A stretch of DNA of 64,000 nucleotides from NCBI RefSeq assembly GCF_030409635.1, contig NZ_JAUFQF010000004.1, positions 2,824,241-2,888,240 of the forward strand. The letters are read 5' to 3'. Shown here one piece after another: positions 49,474 to 59,744 of the stretch. Both the position numbers and the translations under genes were made by a program. The notes beneath the pieces are model-generated. The model was not told the DNA's origin. It worked only from the letters and a program-made list of their open reading frames with translations, and ran no database searches. The stretch's first letter is position 1. Every line of letters begins with the position of its first letter. This DNA comes from Vibrio agarivorans. Its GTDB lineage: Bacteria > Pseudomonadota > Gammaproteobacteria > Enterobacterales > Vibrionaceae.

Positions 49474-50421
49474 ATGGCAACAGTGCACTCAAAAACAACG
49501 CTAATACTCACCTTCTCTCTGTTTCTTGGTGGTTGCACACAATCGAACCATGCTCCAGCGCAACCGCCTAGTGTTGCCCATTACTACGACTACCAACTTT
49601 TACGTCAACAAGCCCCTGTCACACTCAATACGCTGCCAACTGATGTTCTTGAAGCAGATGTCATTTTGGTGGGTGAATGGCACACCCATTCAGCAGTACA
49701 TCGATTTCAGACCGATTTGTACTACCAACTGCTGAAACAAAACCACAATGTTACATTATCAATGGAACAGTTCAGTCGAGATAAGCAATCACTTATGGAC
49801 GCCTATCTCAAAGGCACCATTGGAGAGCAGTTTCTCAAGCGTAAGGCGAATGCGTGGCCAAATTATGAAAGCGACTATAGAAGCTTGGTCGAGCTTGCAA
49901 AGAGCCACCAGCAAAAGGTCATTGCTGCCAATGCCCCGAGAGACATCGTAAAGTGCGTTGGTTATCATGGTGCCAAACATCTAGACAACTTGCCCGAGAG
50001 CCAGCGCCAATGGGTAGCTCAAGATATTGATTTGAGTGATAACCCATACAAGTCAAAATTTCTGTCGTCAATGCACCATGGTGACCCAGCGATGAATGAG
50101 CGACAGTATGCGGCGCAAGCAACTTGGGACGAAACGATGGCAGAGAGCATAGTCAACGCTTTACGCGTCTCACCTAAAACACAAGTCATGCATATCGCTG
50201 GCGACTTCCACATCAACAAAGGCTTAGGCATTGGCCGAGTAATCCAACGCTTAAACCCTGATTTAAAGGTGGTTACGATCAGTCCATCAGCAGAAATAGA
50301 ATCCGGTAGCGATTACACTTTACTTGTCCTTTCCCCTCCTAAACGCTATGTGCAAGAGAAGCATCAGATGGAAGCCTATCATTCTATGGGGCACACCTTT
50401 AAGGCTCCAGATTGCCAGTGA
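49474..50421 (+). CDS. ChaN family lipoprotein
   Basis: 315 residues. Lipobox FLGGC, then the ChaN/DUF399 motif ADVILVGEWHTHSAVHRFQ and HIAGDFHINKGLGIGR near the end, with several His for heme or metal. Members of this family are iron-regulated heme-binding lipoproteins in other bacteria. No clear Fur box is visible here. The ribosome site is AAAGGAAAA. Confidence 0.8.
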   Translation: MATVHSKTTLILTFSLFLGGCTQSNHAPAQPPSVAHYYDYQLLRQQAPVTLNTLPTDVLEADVILVGEWHTHSAVHRFQTDLYYQLLKQNHNVTLSMEQFSRDKQSLMDAYLKGTIGEQFLKRKANAWPNYESDYRSLVELAKSHQQKVIAANAPRDIVKCVGYHGAKHLDNLPESQRQWVAQDIDLSDNPYKSKFLSSMHHGDPAMNERQYAAQATWDETMAESIVNALRVSPKTQVMHIAGDFHINKGLGIGRVIQRLNPDLKVVTISPSAEIESGSDYTLLVLSPPKRYVQEKHQMEAYHSMGHTFKAPDCQ

Positions 50422-50544
50422 AAAACTAGAAGATTACTTTGCAGTGCAAAAGTTAGGCACTTAACTTGCTAGCTTATCTTTGCCAAATGTTACTGCATGT
50501 AATTTTTGCCACAAGTTTTTCACATACAGGTCGATATAATAGTT

Positions 50545-50589
50545 AGCGAGACCATAGCCGAATGTTTAGGCTTTAACCGCGTGGTCGCT
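50545..50589 (+). ncRNA. Structured leader hairpin of the 50605 gene
   Basis: AGCGAGACCA pairs (with a bulge) with TGGTCGCT, and inside it AGCC pairs with GGCT. The outer stem ends two bases before the AGGAGGG ribosome site of the following gene, so it could influence its translation. This is a fold proposed by eye, not a known RNA family. Confidence 0.3.
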
Positions 50590-50604
50590 ATTTAGGAGGG
50601 AGTC

Positions 50605-50955
50605 GTGAATCCTGTTCAATCTAATTCTACCAACGCTTATCTGGCTCAACAGAACGCGGCAGCGCCAAAGTCAGATTCTTCTGCTACTAAGCAAGAGCAG
50701 GCGACACAAAGCTCAACTCATGGGCAGCAAGACAAAGTGACGCTGTCCAATGAGTCGGTACAACTGTCACAACAAGCACCAAAAGACGCCGAAATGAAGG
50801 AAGAAAAAGGCGGCAGCGTAGAGGCATTTGCTTACGGCGCTCTCGGTATGGATCACCCAGATGTGGTCAAAGAGCAGAACGACCCTTCTTATACTGCCGG
50901 GCAATATATTTCCGCAGCGGCAACGATTGGTGGGCTTATCTTGATGCTGGCGTAA
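50605..50955 (+). CDS. Hypothetical protein with disordered N-terminus and C-terminal hydrophobic helix
   Basis: 116 residues starting with GTG behind a strong AGGAGGG. The first two thirds are Gln/Ser/Lys-rich and disordered (SATKQEQATQSSTHGQQDKVTLSNESVQLSQ), the end is hydrophobic (YISAAATIGGLILMLA). A DKVTLSNESVQLS stretch recalls flagellar-linked FlgM/FlgN-type sequences but this is not sufficient. Function unknown. Confidence 0.6.
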   Translation: MNPVQSNSTNAYLAQQNAAAPKSDSSATKQEQATQSSTHGQQDKVTLSNESVQLSQQAPKDAEMKEEKGGSVEAFAYGALGMDHPDVVKEQNDPSYTAGQYISAAATIGGLILMLA

Positions 50956-50967
50956 ACACCATAAATA

Positions 50968-50993
50968 ACAAAACCGCTCGAAAAAGCGGCTTT
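50968..50993 (-). terminator. ndh terminator
   Basis: CCGCT-loop-AGCGG between A and T runs, read on the minus strand as GCCGCTTTTTCGAGCGGT then TTTG. It lies between the convergent 50605 gene and ndh. Confidence 0.75.
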
Positions 50994-51017
50994 GTCTGTT
51001 CAGTATATGACTTAGTA

Positions 51018-52307
51018 TTAGTGCAACTTAAGATTTGGACGCAATACTCGGTTGATACGCCCCACCAGCATCATAAGGCCTGTTTTCATCACGCCATGCA
51101 GCGCCATTTGGTGCATGCGGTAGAGTGAAATATAGACAACGCGAGCGATGCGCCCTTCAACCATCATTGAGCCTTTGGTTAAGTTACCCATCAAGCTACC
51201 TACGGTAGAAAAACGACTCAGAGAAACTAAAGAGCCGTGGTCTTGATACTCATACGCTTTAAGCTCGCGACCATTCATTTGCGCAACGATGTTTTTATAC
51301 GCTTGTGAAGCCATTTGATGAGCCGCTTGTGCGCGAGGTGGTACAAATGAACCGTCTGCTTGAGTGCACTGCGCAAGATCACCGATCACAAAAATACTGT
51401 CGTCTCGTGTGGTTTGAAGCGTGTCTTTCACCACAAGCTGATTAATACGGTTGGTTTCTAGGCCAGCAATCTCTTTCATGAAATCTGGCGCTTTGATACC
51501 TGCAGCCCAAACCATGATTTGAGCTGGAATTTTCTCACCGTCTTTGGTGGTCAAGCCATCTTTGTCAGCCTGTGTCACCATTGTCGCTGTGCGAACATTG
51601 ACACCGAGTTTCGTCAGCTCACTGTGGGCTGCTGATGAAATGCGTGGTGGCAGTGCAGGTAGAATACGCTCACCCGCTTCAACGAGGTTTACATTCAGTT
51701 TGCTTGAGTCTAGGTCGCCAAATCCGTATGTACGTAATTCTTTTACAGCATTATGTAACTCAGCAGATAATTCCACACCCGTTGCACCCGCACCGACAAT
51801 AGCGATATCAACAGTGCCTTGACCATTGTTCGCGTGTAGCTTCAAGAACTCATTGTTCATCTCAGTACGGAAGCGATGCGCCTGCTCTGGGCTATCTAGG
51901 AAGATACAGTTGTCACGAACACCGGGAGTGTTAAAGTCATTCGACGTCGAGCCAATCGCAAGCACTAACACGTCATAGGCGATAGTACGGCTTGGCATTA
52001 ACAACTCACCCTGCTCATCTTTAAGCTCGCTTAGAGTAATAAACTTCTGCTCGCGATCGATGTTTTCAAGGCTACCCATTTGGAAATCAAAACCGTGGTT
52101 TTTAGCGTGAGCGCGATAGCTTAGAGCATCAACACCCTCATCCAGAGACCCAGTGGCTACCTCGTGTAACAAAGGCTTCCATAGATGACTGGCTTTTCTA
52201 TCAACCAGTGTTACTTTCGCTTTGTCTTTACGACCTAGTGTACGACCTAATTTGGTAGCGAGCTCCAGTCCCCCTGCGCCGCCACCGACAACTACAATAC
52301 TAGTCAC
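51018..52307 (-). CDS. ndh: NADH:quinone dehydrogenase type II
   Basis: 429 residues (E. coli 434). Two Rossmann motifs ([18 protein letters not shown] and [18 protein letters not shown]), FAD-binding segment [11 protein letters not shown], and a C-terminal membrane-anchor segment. Non-proton-pumping oxidation of NADH to quinone. A perfect FNR box lies about 190-205 bases upstream. Confidence 0.95.
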   Translation of the reverse strand: MTSIVVVGGGAGGLELATKLGRTLGRKDKAKVTLVDRKASHLWKPLLHEVATGSLDEGVDALSYRAHAKNHGFDFQMGSLENIDREQKFITLSELKDEQGELLMPSRTIAYDVLVLAIGSTSNDFNTPGVRDNCIFLDSPEQAHRFRTEMNNEFLKLHANNGQGTVDIAIVGAGATGVELSAELHNAVKELRTYGFGDLDSSKLNVNLVEAGERILPALPPRISSAAHSELTKLGVNVRTATMVTQADKDGLTTKDGEKIPAQIMVWAAGIKAPDFMKEIAGLETNRINQLVVKDTLQTTRDDSIFVIGDLAQCTQADGSFVPPRAQAAHQMASQAYKNIVAQMNGRELKAYEYQDHGSLVSLSRFSTVGSLMGNLTKGSMMVEGRIARVVYISLYRMHQMALHGVMKTGLMMLVGRINRVLRPNLKLH

Positions 52308-52623
52308 AATACACTTCCTCTTAATTTTTTTACTTCAAAATTTTCATCGACAGACAGGCTCTATCGACTCGAAACTGGTTATTCCCTTAGCCTAAAGCTG
52401 TGAGCATGTTAAGCGGTGCTCATCTAAGTTCTGACTTTACGCTGCCGTTTCCTGAGACAGTCTTAATGGCATTATTGTATGCCTTATTCAACTTTTATTG
52501 ATATTTATCAATTTTTTTTAGTTTCGGTCATTATATAGGGCTTGGCCCAACGCGCAAGGGAAACGCGGAAGAATTTCATTATTATTTTTACGGTTTTGTA
52601 AATTTATTACTCGTAATGCTAAC
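52308..52623. other. ndh upstream region
   Basis: About 315 bases without a gene; contains the FNR box (52498-52511) and presumably the ndh promoter. No other strong motif seen. Confidence 0.6.
52498..52511 (-). promoter_or_regulatory. Candidate FNR box upstream of ndh
   Basis: TTGAT-ATTT-ATCAA matches the FNR consensus TTGAT-N4-ATCAA at every conserved position. FNR represses ndh in E. coli. The centre is about 197 bases upstream of the start codon, so the promoter would have to lie well up from the gene. Confidence 0.65.
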
Positions 52624-52655
52624 AAAAAAAGCGATGCTACAAGAGCATCGCTTTT
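52624..52655 (-). terminator. ycfP terminator
   Basis: AAAAGCGATGCT-loop-AGCATCGCTTTT between A and T runs; lies 24 bases past the ycfP stop. Confidence 0.92.
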
Positions 52656-52679
52656 CTAAATGATTCCACATGACATAAG

Positions 52680-53219
52680 CTAGGCTTGTTTAAAGGCCTT
52701 CATAGCTTGCAAGTGCTGAGAGATCTTTTTGAATTTATGAGTCTGGGTATCATCCCAAGTCACTTGATAGTATGGCTCTAATTCAGCAGCACTCTTTGAG
52801 TTATCGTGAATCTCATCTTCTTTTGATAAGACTACCATGCAGCGCAATTTGTTCTTTTCACGGAATTTCTCTACGCATTTGGTGGCAATATCTTCATACT
52901 CTTCAGGGCGGTCAATACGCCCTTGCATGGTTTTCTCAGGATGTAGATTCGGATTAAACATCACCTGTTTGATTCCACACAAGAATCCGATACGTTCAGA
53001 CCAGTATGCCCCCAAGCCAACACCACAAATCAGCGCGTTCTTGTCCCCAGATTGCTCGATTACTTTAGAGACTTCTTTGAGAAGGTGTTGCATATCATGT
53101 TTAGGATGAAGTGTGCTGTAGTTGATGAAGCGAACATCTTCATCGATAAACTGCAGCTGAAGTACTTTTTCATGGTTACCAGGGCTTGTTGAATCAAAAC
53201 CATGCAAATAAATAATCAT
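52680..53219 (-). CDS. ycfP: YcfP family esterase-like protein
   Basis: 179 residues (E. coli YcfP 180, UPF0227). Opens [18 protein letters not shown] with an alpha/beta-hydrolase oxyanion motif; nucleophile elbow is degenerate (CGVGLGAYW instead of GxSxG). Cytoplasmic, function unknown. In E. coli nagZ sits between thiK and ycfP; here it does not. Confidence 0.88.
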   Translation of the reverse strand: MIIYLHGFDSTSPGNHEKVLQLQFIDEDVRFINYSTLHPKHDMQHLLKEVSKVIEQSGDKNALICGVGLGAYWSERIGFLCGIKQVMFNPNLHPEKTMQGRIDRPEEYEDIATKCVEKFREKNKLRCMVVLSKEDEIHDNSKSAAELEPYYQVTWDDTQTHKFKKISQHLQAMKAFKQA

Positions 53220-53420
53220 AAGGCATTCCCTTGTTCTTGCTCATTGAGCCTACTTGAAAGCGTGACTCTTAAAACGGTATTTCAGCATTTCATTTCCCTC
53301 AATCTACCATGATTACTAGGGTTTAAAATGAATTGTGAATGAAATTGTGCTACTTGATTATCAAAAAGTGATCTCTTTATCACAAATGATAGAGGGTGAC
53401 TCAAAAATAACCATTTAAAC

Positions 53421-54287
53421 TTACGCAGTTAATTGAGCAATCAACGCCAACGCGGAATCCCTATACAAGGGTTGCTGATAGTGTTGATGAGCAAGCAGAT
53501 ACCAGAGTATAGCCATGTACCTCGAGTGATTAAGCCATGCTTGCACGCCACAGTGATAACTCTGCATTTCGCTTCGAGTTAACCCGCGGTTGCTTAAGTA
53601 GCGTTCAACCACAGAGTAGGAAACTTCACCTACCATATCCAGCGCCATTGCAAGATCTAAACGCGGATCGGCAATAGCCGCATATTCCCAATCGATGACT
53701 TTGAGCCCCTCTTGCGCTTGCACGATGTTGTGAACACCGAAATCAAGGTGGCACAGTGCCGGCTCGACAACAGGCAGAACGGGTTGATGTTGATACTTTA
53801 GGTTCAGCTCTCGCAAAGCCTGTGAATGATACTTCGGGTCTAGCTGCTGCCAATAGTGTTCGATACGTTGCTCGTAATCAAACGAGGCTAACTTATGCCC
53901 TTGCGGTAACTTTGTTTTATGAATGGTCGACAATAAGTCGACCAACTGATTCACTCTGACTGTGCTATTGCTGTCTGTGACTTCCCCTTCTAACCAGGAC
54001 ACTAATAAACCCCGTGACGTACAGTCGATTGCTTTAGGAGCCCAACTAACCTCATCGAGAAGTTTCAGTACTTGAAATTCTTGTTTCCTGGTTAAACCAA
54101 ACACATCTAGAATTAGTGAGTTCGGACGCCAAACATACTGATTATCACTTGAGTCCTTTAACTTCCAACATCGATTGGTTAAACCACCACTTAACGGAGA
54201 TGCTTCAACAAAGGTGGTTTCCAATCTTGAAGCTAATGCCTTGAGGTTCACATCAACGGCGGGGTTTTGATTTCGATTCATTCTCAT
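53421..54287 (-). CDS. thiK: Thiamine kinase-like aminoglycoside phosphotransferase-fold protein
   Basis: 288 residues from the ATG at 54287. APH-fold kinase: catalytic loop CHLDFGVHNIV and metal-binding KVIDWEYAAIADPRLDLA. Position after lpoB matches ThiK (thiamine kinase) of enterobacteria (274 residues). The longer frame runs into the lpoB terminator, so it is not used. Substrate thiamine is inferred from synteny. Confidence 0.8.
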   Translation of the reverse strand: MRMNRNQNPAVDVNLKALASRLETTFVEASPLSGGLTNRCWKLKDSSDNQYVWRPNSLILDVFGLTRKQEFQVLKLLDEVSWAPKAIDCTSRGLLVSWLEGEVTDSNSTVRVNQLVDLLSTIHKTKLPQGHKLASFDYEQRIEHYWQQLDPKYHSQALRELNLKYQHQPVLPVVEPALCHLDFGVHNIVQAQEGLKVIDWEYAAIADPRLDLAMALDMVGEVSYSVVERYLSNRGLTRSEMQSYHCGVQAWLNHSRYMAILWYLLAHQHYQQPLYRDSALALIAQLTA

Positions 54288-54320
54288 CACTTGATGACGG
54301 GTGATTGCTAGATTGACAGC

Positions 54321-54349
54321 AAAAAAAAGCTGCACATTCTGTGCAGCTT
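54321..54349 (-). terminator. lpoB terminator
   Basis: AAGCTGCACA-TTC-TGTGCAGCTT, then eight T on the minus strand. It ends the hinT-COG3014-ycfL-lpoB transcript before thiK. Confidence 0.93.
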
Positions 54350-54366
54350 CTTGTCACTTTCAGCGA

Positions 54367-54957
54367 TTATAGCCCTAAGAAACTTTTTGATTCTTGCTTA
54401 CGAATCTCTGTTTCATCGGCCCACTCGATGAGACCCGTTTCTAAATCCATTAAACGCATCGTCATTTTGTAGTAAACGTCTTTATCATTGCCCGCTTGCT
54501 TATTGATGCTCGATAAATTGCCATACAACATGTATTGCGCGCCGACCATTTTACCAAATTGAATCGCTGTACTTTGATTGACAAGCTCATCATTGTTTTG
54601 GAAGTTTAGCTGTTCACGAACAGATTCAACACGGTCCATATCAACAAAGCGGAACTTACCAGAATTCAGCATTTTCGTCGCGATACTATCAGTGATAGAT
54701 TCGGTATCGATGTGTTCTGGCGTTTTATTCTTGATGCGCTCAACGAATACAATCGGGCGTTCTTCACGCGTAATTGCCGCTACAGAACCTGACATGAGCA
54801 TGCTATCCACCATCTCACCCACGATGGTTTGAAGATCCGTTGAACCAAAATCAATGGTCGTTGTTTCAACTGCTTGAGCATCGCCATAGCTGACTTTATT
54901 TGAACAGCCACCGAGAATAACGGCTAGGCCGAGCATAGCAATTACACTTTTTTTCAT
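54367..54957 (-). CDS. lpoB: Penicillin-binding protein activator LpoB
   Basis: 196 residues. Lipobox LGGCSNK, a short linker and an ordered domain with TESITDSIATKMLNSGKFRFVD and AQYMLYGNLSSI. LpoB from the outer membrane activates PBP1b peptidoglycan synthase. The linker is much shorter than in E. coli LpoB (213), which may mean a different reach. Operon with ycfL. Confidence 0.88.
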   Translation of the reverse strand: MKKSVIAMLGLAVILGGCSNKVSYGDAQAVETTTIDFGSTDLQTIVGEMVDSMLMSGSVAAITREERPIVFVERIKNKTPEHIDTESITDSIATKMLNSGKFRFVDMDRVESVREQLNFQNNDELVNQSTAIQFGKMVGAQYMLYGNLSSINKQAGNDKDVYYKMTMRLMDLETGLIEWADETEIRKQESKSFLGL

Positions 54958-55000
54958 CTTACTTTCCTACTTATAAAATTGAGCGTCGCTGTCACGATGC

Positions 55001-55384
55001 TTAGTCTGCTTGTCTAATTTGAACACGGAACTGACGACCGTTTGGATTCACTGTCACTTCGGAAATCGTTACGATCTCTTCACCACGCACCACAATCTGC
55101 TTCCACGGAGCCAACTTGGTGTTGACCTCTAAACCTTGATCGTCATACCAGTAGAAGCGGTATTGAATATTTTGATCGCCTTTATAAAAGCTTTCCAACG
55201 TCACCACACCACGTGTGCGCCCATCAACTTCTGTGGTGATGATATCATTCACTTGTAATCGTTGACCTAAAACATTGTCACCAAAAATGACATTCTGTTG
55301 TTTGCTGTCGATTCTCAAACCAGCGGTGGGGGTTGTACACCCTGCCAGAATAACCAACATCAATGCGACCCATACTTTTTTCAT
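55001..55384 (-). CDS. ycfL: YcfL family lipoprotein
   Basis: 127 residues. Signal peptide with lipobox ILAGC and a beta-sandwich domain (RTRGVVTLESFYKGDQNIQYRFYWYDDQGLEV). YcfL-like, function unknown, conserved next to lpoB. Its ATG overlaps the stop of the COG3014 gene (TGATG). Confidence 0.85.
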   Translation of the reverse strand: MKKVWVALMLVILAGCTTPTAGLRIDSKQQNVIFGDNVLGQRLQVNDIITTEVDGRTRGVVTLESFYKGDQNIQYRFYWYDDQGLEVNTKLAPWKQIVVRGEEIVTISEVTVNPNGRQFRVQIRQAD

Positions 55385-56784
55385 CACAAATTACCTAACT
55401 GCTTATGCCAGACGACTGGCTGATTTCCATGACGAGAAGCCCATACTAGGACTGTTCTTCCTGCCTCTACTGTAAATGGATACTCGACGCCATCCACTCG
55501 TACTGTTTGTTTACCCGCCGGAACGCGTAATTCACTCCCCACCACATATTGTGGTAAAGACTGCCATGAACGTGTATCAGGCTGTTCTGTCACTGCATTC
55601 CACACACTGAACAGAGCGTTGCCAACATCATCGTCACCCGCGGTTCTTTTGCGGATACGGTCTTTTAGCCAAACGCGTATCGCTTGGCGAGTTACAACGC
55701 CAAGAATCTCTTCAGACAGCGCTTGCTGCGCCATCGCGTCTACATCCACCAACAAATCATTAGAACTTGAAAATCCGTTGACCATCAGTGGCGGCCATGA
55801 CTGTTGAGTTTGCCCAGTATAGTATGGGAGTGCGATAGAATAGATCGCTAAGTTATCTCGACTGTCATAGATGGGTAAATCTAGTCGCCATCCCTTCATT
55901 GCTTCGACGACACCGCGTTCTTCTAGCACAATGACTCGAGCTTGGCCTTTTGCCAACGTTGGTGTTTGTCCGTATTTCTGCTCTAATAGCTCAAGATCTT
56001 GGCGCATGCCTAAACGCTGCGCCACACGCCTTGCACCGTCAATAATCGCTTGGTTGTTAGGCATTACTGCCAACGCGCGTCGATAATCGACATAAGCACT
56101 GTTAAGATCTCTTTCTGCTTCGTACAAAAGCGCAGACAGATAAAAGAGATAGCCGTTTTGTACCGCTTGCAGTTTCTTTCCCGCATTTGGGTAACGTGAC
56201 AATACGCTGCCTAAATTAGGTTGAATCCCCTGCGATTTAAGCTCACTTTCCGCTGACTTTAAGCTTTTTTCACGCTTCTGTTTCGCCGCTTCTTGAACTT
56301 GATTAGCACGACGGACTTCAACTAATGCGCCCTCTAAGTCATTGCTATAAATATAGTTGAGACCCAGATAAAGATGAAGAAACCCGAGTTCGTAATCGCG
56401 AGGATGGTAATCGGTAAGATTGTCATTAACGGCAAGCGCACCGGCACTAGATAAGCTATCTGAGACAGAAATAACTGGTTTATCTTGCCACTGACGAACT
56501 TGTGTGTCCGAACGTTGCAGCGATGTAAAGGCAAGGTCAGGCTGTTGATTAAGAAATGAGACGCGACCCAGTTCAAATCCACCCAGCATCGTTTGATCGG
56601 CACGACTTTCTATCGATTTTTGTGCGGCACTGTAGTCGCCCTTGACCAGTGCATTTCGTGCAGGCTGATTGGCCACGGAATAGTGACTGAATAGATTACT
56701 CACTGACAAGTTACTACAAGCAACCAAACCGACCGTTGCTAACAGCAATACCGCTTTGCGAGAGTATGATTTCAATGAAAGCCT
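55384..56784 (-). CDS. COG3014 family lipoprotein
   Basis: 466 residues from the ATG at 56784. Lipobox GLVAC, then a TPR-like helical part (LGLNYIYSNDLEGALVEVRRANQVQEAAKQ; YVDYRRALAVMPNNQAI) and a C-terminal beta domain with LVDVDAMAQQALSEEI. Function unknown; cell-envelope role inferred from its place between hinT and ycfL-lpoB. Confidence 0.78.
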   Translation of the reverse strand, partial: RLSLKSYSRKAVLLLATVGLVACSNLSVSNLFSHYSVANQPARNALVKGDYSAAQKSIESRADQTMLGGFELGRVSFLNQQPDLAFTSLQRSDTQVRQWQDKPVISVSDSLSSAGALAVNDNLTDYHPRDYELGFLHLYLGLNYIYSNDLEGALVEVRRANQVQEAAKQKREKSLKSAESELKSQGIQPNLGSVLSRYPNAGKKLQAVQNGYLFYLSALLYEAERDLNSAYVDYRRALAVMPNNQAIIDGARRVAQRLGMRQDLELLEQKYGQTPTLAKGQARVIVLEERGVVEAMKGWRLDLPIYDSRDNLAIYSIALPYYTGQTQQSWPPLMVNGFSSSNDLLVDVDAMAQQALSEEILGVVTRQAIRVWLKDRIRKRTAGDDDVGNALFSVWNAVTEQPDTRSWQSLPQYVVGSELRVPAGKQTVRVDGVEYPFTVEAGRTVLVWASRHGNQPVVWHKQLGNL

Positions 56785-56852
56785 CATGAATAGAAAACAC
56801 ATAAGCGCTGCATGCAGCGCTTAACTTTTATCTTAGCTCATCAATCGCTATT

Positions 56853-57203
56853 TTAGCTCATTAATAGCGGTCCTAGTGGACGACCACCAACAAGGTGCAT
56901 ATGAATATGATATACCTCTTGGCCACCATGAGAATTGCAGTTCATTATCAAACGGAAACCGTCTTCTGCAATCCCTTCCTCTTTGGCGATTTTCTTAGCC
57001 ACGGTAAACAAGCGTCCCATCACTAACTCATCGTCAGCTTGGATATCGTTAACCGTCGGAATCAATTTATTAGGGATGATCAAAACGTGAACAGGAGCAC
57101 GAGGGGTGATATCTCTAAAAGCTGTAACCAAATCATCTTGGTAAACGATGTCCGATGGAATCTCTTTACGAATGATCTTACTAAAAATGGTTTCTTCAGC
57201 CAT
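56853..57203 (-). CDS. hinT: HIT-family purine nucleoside phosphoramidase
   Basis: 116 residues with the HIT motif HIHMHLVGG near the end and the N-terminal [18 protein letters not shown]. HinT hydrolyses AMP-lysine and other phosphoramidates. The ATG follows AAGGAG. First gene of the lpoB cluster, as in E. coli. Confidence 0.93.
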   Translation of the reverse strand: MAEETIFSKIIRKEIPSDIVYQDDLVTAFRDITPRAPVHVLIIPNKLIPTVNDIQADDELVMGRLFTVAKKIAKEEGIAEDGFRLIMNCNSHGGQEVYHIHMHLVGGRPLGPLLMS

Positions 57204-57459
57204 GGGAGCTCCTTGAAATTGATAGATTTAATCGCCGTTGAGTATGCGCTATCTCCCTTGAAAGCACAATATGAACCCGCTCAATGACTCATTTATCAAC
57301 ATTGATATGAAAATGGATGAAATATTTGTATAGCTCGTCAAAAACTGTGCGCCCTCTCCGGTTTAAACTAAGGCAAATTTTGATATACCAAAAAACTATT
57401 CAAGATTTCTATTTTTCAGCCGTTTTGGTTGATATACGTTGTTATACATGGAGAGAAAA

Positions 57460-59451
57460 ATGAAAGGTTCGGTTATACGCCGTATGTATGCCGGTTTTAC
57501 TGTCATTATCGTTTTGTTTGTTATTTCGACTTACATGATGATCAGTGGCATGAACCAAATCCATACCAACTTCAAGTCTGTTTCTGATGTTGCCCTACCA
57601 TTGGTATCCCAATCCAATGAAACATCGGTTCGTCTACTATCTGCAGATAAATCATTTAAGGACTATCTCACAACCGAAAATCCAGACCGCATGGCAGAAG
57701 CGCGTGAGCAATTTAACCAAGCGCGTGAAGAGTTTAATCAGTCATTCCAAGATTTATCCGCAATCAGTGGCAACAACGCTCAGCTGTCTCAGCAAATCAA
57801 ACAGCTACAAGAGATAGAAGCGCGTTACTTCACTGAAGCGAATTCGGCCATGGACAATTACGTTGCCATGTTTGCTGCTCAAGAAACAGTTCAAGAATCT
57901 ACACGCAGATTCCAGCGCCTGCATACAGAACTAGGCGTAGGTATGAAAGAGTATGTCGATGATGCGGAAAGTGCTTCTGTAAAGTTTCTCGCAAAAAGTT
58001 ACTTCTTGAGATTACGTGACGCAGAAGTGATCACTTCTGATGCATTAGCAAGCAACGATATCAACTTCGTACTTGAGGCGGTCAAAGCAAATAAAAAAGC
58101 AGTGACGCATCTTAACGACTCTTTTAATGGCCTTGCGAGTCAGATGCCTCGTCTGAAGAACAATTTCGGTAGTTCGGTTGATACATTTACACGCGATATC
58201 GGCCAAAAAGGCGGCGTGCTTGATCAACATAACCAGTATCTACAATCACGCTTTGCACTGTATGAAAACATCGCCAATTTGGCGGCCGATATTGACTCTG
58301 CAATGGCTGTACTAGAGTCATTCAGTGCCGAGGCATCTTCGGGCCTTGATGCATCTCTTGTTGAAGCAGGTAACGTTTACGACCAGGGTGTCATTCGCAG
58401 TATTGGTTCACTCGTTCTGGTCGTATTGATGGCAACGGCGATTGGTTACCACATTGCAAACAGCGTGCGCGAGCCACTGACACGTATCCTGAAATCTCTT
58501 GAGAGCCTAACTAAAGGCGACCTAACCAATCGCATTGAGATTCGTTATAATAATGAGTTTAGCCGTGTCAGCGGACACATCAACTCATTAGCCGACAACT
58601 TGCACGACATTCTTCAACGTCTAAACAGTGCATCCGATGAACTGACACAAACGGCTTCAAGTAACGAAAATACATCAAACAGTGCGAAAACAAGCCTTAA
58701 CACTCAACGTGAGCAAACATCCAGTGTGGCGACCGCAATGACGGAGATGTCACATTCGGTGCAAGAAGTCGCGAATAGTGCGCAAAACTCTCTGACCATG
58801 GTAAAAGAAGTCGAAACCGCTTCTGACTCTGGCCGCAAGATCATGAGTGAAAACATCAGCACGATTAATCAACTTGAGACGCGTTTGAACGACTCTGTTG
58901 ATGCGGTAGGCGAATTGCAAAAGATGAGTAGCCAAATCGGGTCTATCCTTGATGTCATTCGTAATATTGCCGAGCAAACTAACCTCCTTGCGCTGAACGC
59001 GGCGATTGAGGCAGCGCGCGCAGGCGAACAAGGCCGTGGCTTTGCCGTTGTTGCTGATGAAGTCAGAGTACTTGCGCAACGTACAACGGAATCAACCACA
59101 GAGATCGAGAATATGATCAGCAACCTACAGAGCAGTTCATCGTCAGCTAGCTCTGTGATTGAAAGCTGTATGAGCGATATGGAGCGCTCAGTACAACAAG
59201 CTTCAAGTGCAAACAGTGCGATGGAAGAGATTCAGGCGCTGATCTTAGAAATCAGTCAAATGAGCTCTTACATCTCACAAGCAGCCGGAGAGCAGAGTCA
59301 GACGACTGCGGGTATTGCTCAAAACATCGAAGAGATCAACGCGATTGCCGATGAAAGCTTCCAAGCGATGTCGCAGATTGCACAAACCAGTGTCAATCTA
59401 ACACGCCTTGCAGAGACACAAAGCGAACTCGTACACCGCTTCAAACTCTAA
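57460..59451 (+). CDS. Methyl-accepting chemotaxis protein
   Basis: 663 residues from the ATG at 57460, GGAGAG upstream. TM1 (about 9-30), a long helical periplasmic sensor with no Cache/PAS signature (to about 310), TM2 (about 313-333), a HAMP domain ([23 protein letters not shown]) and the signalling hairpin [33 protein letters not shown]. No C-terminal CheR pentapeptide. Ligand unknown. A terminator follows, so it is separate from the DUF1887 gene. Confidence 0.93.
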   Translation: MKGSVIRRMYAGFTVIIVLFVISTYMMISGMNQIHTNFKSVSDVALPLVSQSNETSVRLLSADKSFKDYLTTENPDRMAEAREQFNQAREEFNQSFQDLSAISGNNAQLSQQIKQLQEIEARYFTEANSAMDNYVAMFAAQETVQESTRRFQRLHTELGVGMKEYVDDAESASVKFLAKSYFLRLRDAEVITSDALASNDINFVLEAVKANKKAVTHLNDSFNGLASQMPRLKNNFGSSVDTFTRDIGQKGGVLDQHNQYLQSRFALYENIANLAADIDSAMAVLESFSAEASSGLDASLVEAGNVYDQGVIRSIGSLVLVVLMATAIGYHIANSVREPLTRILKSLESLTKGDLTNRIEIRYNNEFSRVSGHINSLADNLHDILQRLNSASDELTQTASSNENTSNSAKTSLNTQREQTSSVATAMTEMSHSVQEVANSAQNSLTMVKEVETASDSGRKIMSENISTINQLETRLNDSVDAVGELQKMSSQIGSILDVIRNIAEQTNLLALNAAIEAARAGEQGRGFAVVADEVRVLAQRTTESTTEIENMISNLQSSSSSASSVIESCMSDMERSVQQASSANSAMEEIQALILEISQMSSYISQAAGEQSQTTAGIAQNIEEINAIADESFQAMSQIAQTSVNLTRLAETQSELVHRFKL

Positions 59452-59504
59452 GCAACATGAGCAAATAACACGTAACAAGTGTTTATTTTGTGCAAACAAC
59501 GTAA

Positions 59505-59541
59505 AAGGGTAGTCATCTTTGATAGCTACCCTTGTTTTTTT
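59505..59541 (+). terminator. Chemoreceptor gene terminator
   Basis: AAGGGTAG-loop-CTACCCTT followed by GTTTTTTT, 54 bases past the stop. Confidence 0.88.
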
Positions 59542-59744
59542 ATCTTCACGCCTTTATATCTCTTATTAGTATTCGTTATGTTTTTCGACCAGTGGTGCTG
59601 CTCTGGACAATGCAAACCATTGGCAAAAATGAATGATATGTGCAGGAGAGTTCCCCAAGACAACCTTACCACTCGCATATCATCGTTTTTACATCTAACG
59701 AACGCTTATAATCAATACGCCGTTTTATAATAACGAGGATAATT

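Noticed and set aside
53355..53385. CRP-like site between ycfP and thiK (TGTGAT-N6-ATCACT)
   Set aside because: The half-sites are two bases too far apart compared with the consensus.
59585..59680. Possible c-di-GMP (GEMM) riboswitch near the chemoreceptor and DUF1887 genes
   Set aside because: An AAACCATT-like string is present but the remaining conserved GEMM elements are absent.
59479..59730. 83-codon plus-strand frame after the chemoreceptor gene
   Set aside because: It runs through the terminator hairpin and has no ribosome site.
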